DNA from: Fidelibacterota bacterium
Lineage (GTDB): Bacteria; Fidelibacterota; Fidelibacteria; Fidelibacterales; Fidelibacteraceae
Assembly (NCBI GenBank): GCA_030596185.1
Contig: JAUVKP010000043.1
Coordinates: 1-7,748 of the forward strand
Direction: 5' to 3'
Length of the DNA: 7,748 nucleotides
Positions 4,567-7,748 of this stretch are shown in pieces. Made by a program: the position numbers and the translations under genes. Under the pieces are notes generated by a model that saw only the letters and a list, made by a program, of their open reading frames with translations, did no database searches and had not been told where the DNA came from. How positions within the stretch are numbered: the first letter of the stretch is position 1; every line of letters begins with the position of its first letter.

Positions 4567-5766
4567 TTATTTATCCAGCGTCGTAGTGAATTTCTTTGCT
4601 ACATCCAGATAGCCTTCCGCTTTTTCCTCGTCATATTTTTTATAAGCACGATAAGCAAGGTAATATCCTTGTGCAATACGAGCAGAGTCGGTTTTTGTCA
4701 GGGCGAATGCATCACCCATAAGTTCAGGTATAAGAAGTTTTCTTCCTACTATCAGGAGATCGGGTGTGCGCAAAGTTTCAACATTTTTGCGGTAGATGTT
4801 TGGCCATAACGCAGTGCGCGTGTAATATTGTTTAGAAAGTCCCCAAAGTGTATTACCGGGTTTAATTTTATGTATCAATGTTTGCTCATCTTCGGGTTCA
4901 ATAGAAGGAGTTGGTTTCACCTGCTCTACAAGTTTAACGGGAGTTGGATCTTTTTCTTTTTTCTCAAGTATGGGTTCTTTTACTTCCTTAGGCTCAGTTT
5001 CCTCTACTTGTAGCTGTGGGATAGGTGCTTGTACAAAAATGCTCTCAGCCACTTCTAGGGGCTCAATCTCAGCTTCTACCGTTGTGGTTTCTACTACAGT
5101 CGGATGATCCGGGATAGTATCTCTATCCCAATTCCAATTCCGCCAGAAAGCAAGATCTTCCATTGAATCAAATTTAGTGGGAACGATATATATGACCACA
5201 AATATTAAGATGAGAAGCAATAAAGGAAGCAACCATCTCCATGCGGATTTTTTCTTTTTTTCTTCAATAACAAATGTTGGCATGATCTTCTTGCTATCAC
5301 TTTTAGGTGGAAGAGGCGGTGGCGGTGTTGTCTTTTTCGGCGGAGCCTTAGGTTTGGGAGTAGGTTCTCCAAAAGTGAGATGCTCTTTTTCAATTGGTTT
5401 TTCTACATTGGGGATTATTACAGGCGCGGGTTTTGGAGCTTCTTTCTTTTTGATTTTTTTAGTTTTTAGCTTCGCATATTTTTCATTGACCTTTTCCCGT
5501 AAAGCTTTTTCAGGCTTGAATACCACTTTTTTATGTGCATGGATCAAACTTGCTTTACCCGTTTTGGGATTGACGGTTTCTCTTTCTGCAACGTCTTGAA
5601 GTTTGAAAATACCCAAACCTTTGATATTAACATTTTCATCTCGTCGCAGGCCTTCCTGGATCGTGATAAAAACATCTTTGATGAATTCTTTTGAAAATGC
5701 TTTCGTTCGGCCAGTAGAAACCGAAAATTCATCAATTAGCTGTTGGAATGTGATTTTAATCGGCAT
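4567..5766 (-). CDS. Membrane-spanning HU-domain protein with C-terminal LysM domain
   Basis: I infer a nucleoid-to-cell-wall tether. Domains in order: an HU/IHF-like DNA-binding domain (residues 1-100) with NIKGLGIFKLQDVAERE and the arm segment VNPKTGK (65-71), whose Pro67 matches the intercalating proline of HU; a lysine- then proline-rich linker (100-170), with KKTTPPPPLPPK at 144-155; a basic stop KKKK (170-173) and one transmembrane helix, about WLLPLLLLILIFVVIYIV (178-195); a long acidic, Glu/Pro/Thr-rich linker (about 200-295); a LysM domain (about 297-348) with HKIKPGNTLWGLSKQYY and LLIVGRKLLIP; and an alpha-helical tail rich in Ala, Tyr and Lys (352-399). The positive-inside rule puts HU in the cytoplasm and LysM outside the inner membrane. 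The start has AAGGA 8 bases upstream, overlapping the stop of the preceding HU-like gene, so the two are coupled. LysM, HU and TM are clear; the biological role is inference. Confidence 0.92.
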   Translation of the reverse strand: MPIKITFQQLIDEFSVSTGRTKAFSKEFIKDVFITIQEGLRRDENVNIKGLGIFKLQDVAERETVNPKTGKASLIHAHKKVVFKPEKALREKVNEKYAKLKTKKIKKKEAPKPAPVIIPNVEKPIEKEHLTFGEPTPKPKAPPKKTTPPPPLPPKSDSKKIMPTFVIEEKKKKSAWRWLLPLLLLILIFVVIYIVPTKFDSMEDLAFWRNWNWDRDTIPDHPTVVETTTVEAEIEPLEVAESIFVQAPIPQLQVEETEPKEVKEPILEKKEKDPTPVKLVEQVKPTPSIEPEDEQTLIHKIKPGNTLWGLSKQYYTRTALWPNIYRKNVETLRTPDLLIVGRKLLIPELMGDAFALTKTDSARIAQGYYLAYRAYKKYDEEKAEGYLDVAKKFTTTLDK

Positions 5767-5773
5767 AGATCTG

Positions 5774-5779
5774 ATCCTT
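5774..5779 (-). promoter_or_regulatory. Ribosome binding site of the HU-LysM gene
   Basis: AAGGAT on the minus strand overlaps the TAA stop of the upstream HU-like gene and sits about 8 bases before the ATG. This supports the chosen start and translational coupling of the pair. Confidence 0.7.
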
Positions 5780-6050
5780 ATCTAAGGTCTTCTTTTAACT
5801 GTGCAGCCGGGACAAAACTTAAAAGCAATTTCTTCGGCAGTAAGACGTATTCCTTGCTTGCAGGATTGAATGATTGGCGACTGTTTTTTTCTTTTATGTT
5901 AAAAGAACCGAATTGGGGAATGACTGCTCCCGTTTCGTTTGTAAAATAAGATTCCAAGATAGAGGTAAGTGCTTCGTACAAGTCTTTACTTTCTGTTTTG
6001 GAAATTTCAGACTTTTCAGATACACTTTGGATTAAATCTGATGTATTCAT
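5778..6050 (-). CDS. Small HU-family DNA-binding protein
   Basis: A 90-residue nucleoid-associated protein of the HU/IHF fold that should bind and bend DNA as a dimer. Seen: the N-terminal helical pair (MNTSDLIQSVSEKSEISKTE, 1-20, to about residue 40), the beta-turn QFGSFNIKEKNSR (46-58) corresponding to the GFGTF-x-R region, and the arm FNPASKEYVLLPKK (61-74) with Pro63 at the intercalating position. It is divergent: the arm is less basic than in typical HU, and the N-terminal half is acidic. It is encoded 11 bp upstream of the HU-LysM fusion, so the two probably share a promoter and may form heterodimers through their HU domains, which would attach small HU to the membrane-anchored protein. 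The ATG is preceded by AAGGAG 5 bases upstream. Confidence 0.87.
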   Translation of the reverse strand: MNTSDLIQSVSEKSEISKTESKDLYEALTSILESYFTNETGAVIPQFGSFNIKEKNSRQSFNPASKEYVLLPKKLLLSFVPAAQLKEDLR

Positions 6051-6055
6051 AAGGT

Positions 6056-6061
6056 CTCCTT
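6056..6061 (-). promoter_or_regulatory. Ribosome binding site of the small HU gene
   Basis: AAGGAG on the minus strand, 5 bases before the ATG, is the best Shine-Dalgarno sequence in the window and supports strong expression. Confidence 0.75.
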
Positions 6062-6076
6062 AATGGATTACTTTTA

Positions 6077-6105
6077 AAAATATCGGATTAGCTAGTAAAA
6101 TGCAA
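6077..6105 (-). promoter_or_regulatory. Possible promoter of the HU operon
   Basis: On the minus strand TTGCAT (6105-6100) and TATTTT (6082-6077) are separated by 17 bases, about 27 bases before the small HU gene. Both boxes are only partial matches to the sigma-70 consensus, so this is a guess from position and spacing. Confidence 0.25.
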
Positions 6106-6229
6106 GAAAAACCAAAGAAAATTCCAATATACAATAACTTGCATATTTGTGGGGTATGAAACGTGAGTCGTGAGAAAAAAGTTTAACTAACAGTATACAA
6201 CATTGAATTTAGGAAAAAGTGCTGATAAG

Positions 6230-6245
6230 TGTGTTTCGGATCACA
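6230..6245. promoter_or_regulatory. CRP-like palindrome, distal (tentative)
   Basis: TGTGT-N6-TCACA matches nine of ten positions of TGTGA-N6-TCACA. It lies 49 bp, centre to centre, from the perfect site at 6279-6294. Confidence 0.3.
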
Positions 6246-6278
6246 AATCGATACTTGACTCAAGTTTTATTGACACCC

Positions 6279-6294
6279 TGTGATACTCATCACA
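6279..6294. promoter_or_regulatory. Perfect CRP-type palindrome TGTGAT-N4-ATCACA
   Basis: TGTGAT (6279-6284) and ATCACA (6289-6294) are exact inverted repeats and fit the CRP core TGTGA-N6-TCACA perfectly. The site follows TTGACA (6270-6275), about 150 bp before rlmN. A CRP/FNR-family regulator is the natural candidate, but none is encoded in the window. Confidence 0.45.
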
Positions 6295-6342
6295 AATAAT
6301 TTAAAATTCATATTTAGTACTGAAATGCTTTTCTTGAAATTC

Positions 6343-6378
6343 CCTTAAACCTTAAACTTTAAACCTTAAACTTCTAAA
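6343..6378. repeat. Degenerate CCTTAAA heptad repeat
   Basis: Five tandem units read CCTTAAA, CCTTAAA, CTTTAAA, CCTTAAA and CTTCTAAA. This is a short microsatellite 60-100 bp before rlmN. Looser similar words (CTTTAAACTTTAG) occur near 4545-4557, beside the terminator of the HU-LysM gene. Confidence 0.7.
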
Positions 6379-6440
6379 CTGCTTGACTCATCGACCCATT
6401 TTTATCTTGTATGTTGTGAATAAAATATCAAGATTACGTC

Positions 6441-7469
6441 ATGATAAACACAATAAAAAATCTCGACTTTGAAGAAATACAGGAATGGGCTGTCGCAAAG
6501 AGTTTAAAACCTTTTGTGGGACGCCAAATATTTGAATGGATATTTCAAAAAGGAGTTCATTCAACTGCAGAAATGCACAATGTTCCCAAAAGCGTAAAAG
6601 AAATTATTGATGCGGAAGGACCGCTTCTTCTTTTAGATCTTGAAACACACGAAATATCAGACGATGATAGTTCTGAAAAATTTCTTTTTAAGTGCAAAGA
6701 CGCTTATGCGATCGAAACAGTATTACTGCGTTCGGGAAATCATTATACGCTATGTGTAAGTTCTGAAATAGGCTGTGCTATGGGTTGTACTTTCTGTAAA
6801 ACGGGCGAAATGGGATTAAAGCGAAAGCTTCAAGCGGGAGAGATCGTTGAGCAAGTCCTGCTTGCAAGACGGATCTCAGACAAAAAGATAAACAATATTG
6901 TTTTTATGGGTATGGGGGAACCTTTCAATAATTATGACGAGGTTGTAAAAGCTGCAACGATCATGAACCATGCAAAGGGATTGAATATTGGCGCCAGACA
7001 TATTACGATCTCAACTTCCGGTGTCGTGCCATATATCAGAGAATTTGCACATCTACCATTTCAATTCAAATTGGCGATTTCTTTGAATTCCGCTAATGAT
7101 ACAAAGAGAAGCGAATTGATGCCGATCAATCGCAGATATCCTCTGGAAGATCTGCTTTCGGCGGCTAAATATTATACAATTGTGACAAATAAATTGATAT
7201 TTTTTGAATATGTTCTTTTGAAAGGTGTCAATGACACGGCTAAAGATGCTCATGAACTCATTGAAAAACTCAGTTCAATACCTTCAAAACTCAATATAAT
7301 TCCTTACAATGAAATTGATGATCGTTTTAAACGTCCCGGCGAAAAAGATATTCAACGTTTTCTTTCTCATCTGGAAAATGTTTCCTTTGCGGTAACTTTG
7401 CGATATAGCGGTGGTAGGGGAATACGTGCAGCATGTGGACAGCTTTATCATGAGGTAATGGATTCATGA
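6441..7469 (+). CDS. rlmN: Dual-specificity 23S rRNA A2503 / tRNA A37 C2-methyltransferase RlmN
   Basis: Radical SAM enzyme that makes 2-methyladenosine at position 2503 of 23S rRNA and position 37 of some tRNAs, tuning translational fidelity. Seen: the N-terminal helical accessory domain (about 1-75, with KPFVGRQIFEWIFQKG); the iron-sulfur cluster motif CAMGCTFC with Cys112, Cys116 and Cys119; the upstream Cys105, seven residues before the cluster, matching the catalytic Cys118 of the Escherichia coli enzyme; GMGEPFNNYDEV (157-168); ISTSG (190-194); and the C-terminal methyl-carrying cysteine, Cys332 in RGIRAACGQL. Both catalytic cysteines are kept, so it should be active. The 342-residue length is typical. 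The ATG at 6441 has little Shine-Dalgarno sequence, but the protein start fits the family. Cfr, the resistance paralogue, is less likely on context. Confidence 0.96.
   Translation: MINTIKNLDFEEIQEWAVAKSLKPFVGRQIFEWIFQKGVHSTAEMHNVPKSVKEIIDAEGPLLLLDLETHEISDDDSSEKFLFKCKDAYAIETVLLRSGNHYTLCVSSEIGCAMGCTFCKTGEMGLKRKLQAGEIVEQVLLARRISDKKINNIVFMGMGEPFNNYDEVVKAATIMNHAKGLNIGARHITISTSGVVPYIREFAHLPFQFKLAISLNSANDTKRSELMPINRRYPLEDLLSAAKYYTIVTNKLIFFEYVLLKGVNDTAKDAHELIEKLSSIPSKLNIIPYNEIDDRFKRPGEKDIQRFLSHLENVSFAVTLRYSGGRGIRAACGQLYHEVMDS
7453..7457 (+). promoter_or_regulatory. Ribosome binding site of the tsaC-like gene
   Basis: GAGGT inside the end of rlmN lies 8-9 bases before the ATG at 7466 and selects that start over downstream candidates. 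Confidence 0.6.
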
Positions 7470-7748
7470 TCAATAGCTGTCTGGAGGATATAACGCTTGC
7501 AAAGGCTCTGAAAGCACTAAAAAACGAAGAAGTGTTTATTTATCCCACTGATACCATTTATGGTTTTGGTGGTGATGCCATGTCTTCTAAAGTTCTTGAT
7601 AAACTAGATTCACTAAAGCGGAGACCGGAAAATATGCCGGTCAGTATGATCGTTCGGAATAAAATGATGTTGTCACAATATGCTCATATTCCTGCAAAGG
7701 CAGATTTGTTGATCGATCAATTTCTTCCCGGTGCGCTAACCTTGGTAC
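7466..7748 (+). CDS. tsaC: L-threonylcarbamoyladenylate synthase, TsaC/Sua5 family (partial, 3' end outside)
   Basis: First enzyme of tRNA N6-threonylcarbamoyladenosine (t6A37) synthesis, making threonylcarbamoyl-AMP from threonine, bicarbonate and ATP. The 94 visible residues, starting MINSCLEDITLAKALKAL, contain the YrdC-domain signatures YPTDTIYGFGGDA (about 31-43), the KRR..NMPVSMIV stretch (about 57-69) and FLPGALTLV at the edge. The gene is cut by the window end, so it cannot be said whether the extra C-terminal Sua5 domain is present. Its ATG overlaps the rlmN stop as ATGA, so the two genes are translationally coupled. Both products modify position 37 or its equivalent in the decoding machinery, which makes a shared operon sensible. 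Confidence 0.93.
   Translation, partial: MINSCLEDITLAKALKALKNEEVFIYPTDTIYGFGGDAMSSKVLDKLDSLKRRPENMPVSMIVRNKMMLSQYAHIPAKADLLIDQFLPGALTLV

Larger units (their letters stand above)
6062..6440. other. Divergent intergenic region between the HU operon and rlmN
   Basis: About 380 AT-rich bases with no gene I can support. It must carry the promoters for both directions. It contains two CRP-like palindromes (6230-6245 and 6279-6294), a perfect -35-like TTGACA at 6270-6275 with no well-spaced -10, an 11-base palindrome CTTGACTCAAG around 6254-6264, and a heptad repeat at 6343-6378. Confidence 0.6.

Noticed and set aside
5177..5599. Plus-strand ORF of 140 residues, glycine-rich and hydrophobic
   Set aside because: It is antisense to the proline- and lysine-rich linker and TM region of the HU-LysM gene, whose domains are real; its composition is the mirror of that low-complexity stretch.
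6343..6378. CRISPR or direct-repeat array
   Set aside because: Seven-base units without spacers; a simple microsatellite, and no cas genes are present.

Overview
The window is AT-rich bacterial chromosome, mostly housekeeping genes, with no phage, transposase or CRISPR signature. RecA, RecX with an N-terminal beta-rich extension, a lipoprotein-like NodB deacetylase and HU proteins carrying C-terminal envelope domains suggest a double-membraned bacterium of the FCB type, possibly an uncultured phylum such as Cloacimonadota or Marinimicrobia. That placement is an inference from general protein character, not a measured phylogeny.

Left part, plus strand (1-3690): a ROK-family glucokinase ends at a strong GC-rich hairpin. 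Then recA, recX (17 bp later) and a putative lipoprotein polysaccharide deacetylase (21 bp after recX) form a likely operon. RecX modulates RecA filaments; the deacetylase probably just shares the transcript.

Middle (3690-4566): a tRNA-Pro(CGG) gene with its own intrinsic terminator is followed by a 90-residue GIY-YIG nuclease gene. Just beyond the nuclease, and overlapping its stop codon, lies a broken second copy of the tRNA 3' end followed by a second terminator of the same design. The nuclease is therefore bracketed by about 350-bp-spaced tRNA-end repeats, like a minimal tRNA-targeted mobile unit. The rest of this part is non-coding sequence with two strong hairpins.

Right part, minus strand (6050 to 4567): two co-oriented genes 11 bp apart. 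The first encodes a small HU-like DNA-binding protein. The second encodes a 399-residue protein with an HU domain, a proline/lysine-rich linker, one transmembrane helix, an acidic linker, a LysM peptidoglycan-binding domain and a helical tail. This architecture predicts a direct physical link between chromosome and cell wall, and it is the most exciting item here.

Far right, plus strand (6441-7748): rlmN (23S rRNA/tRNA m2A methyltransferase) overlaps by ATGA the start of a tsaC/sua5-family gene (tRNA t6A synthesis) that runs off the window. The 390-bp divergent region between hupB-like and rlmN holds two CRP-like palindromes and a telomere-like heptad repeat.
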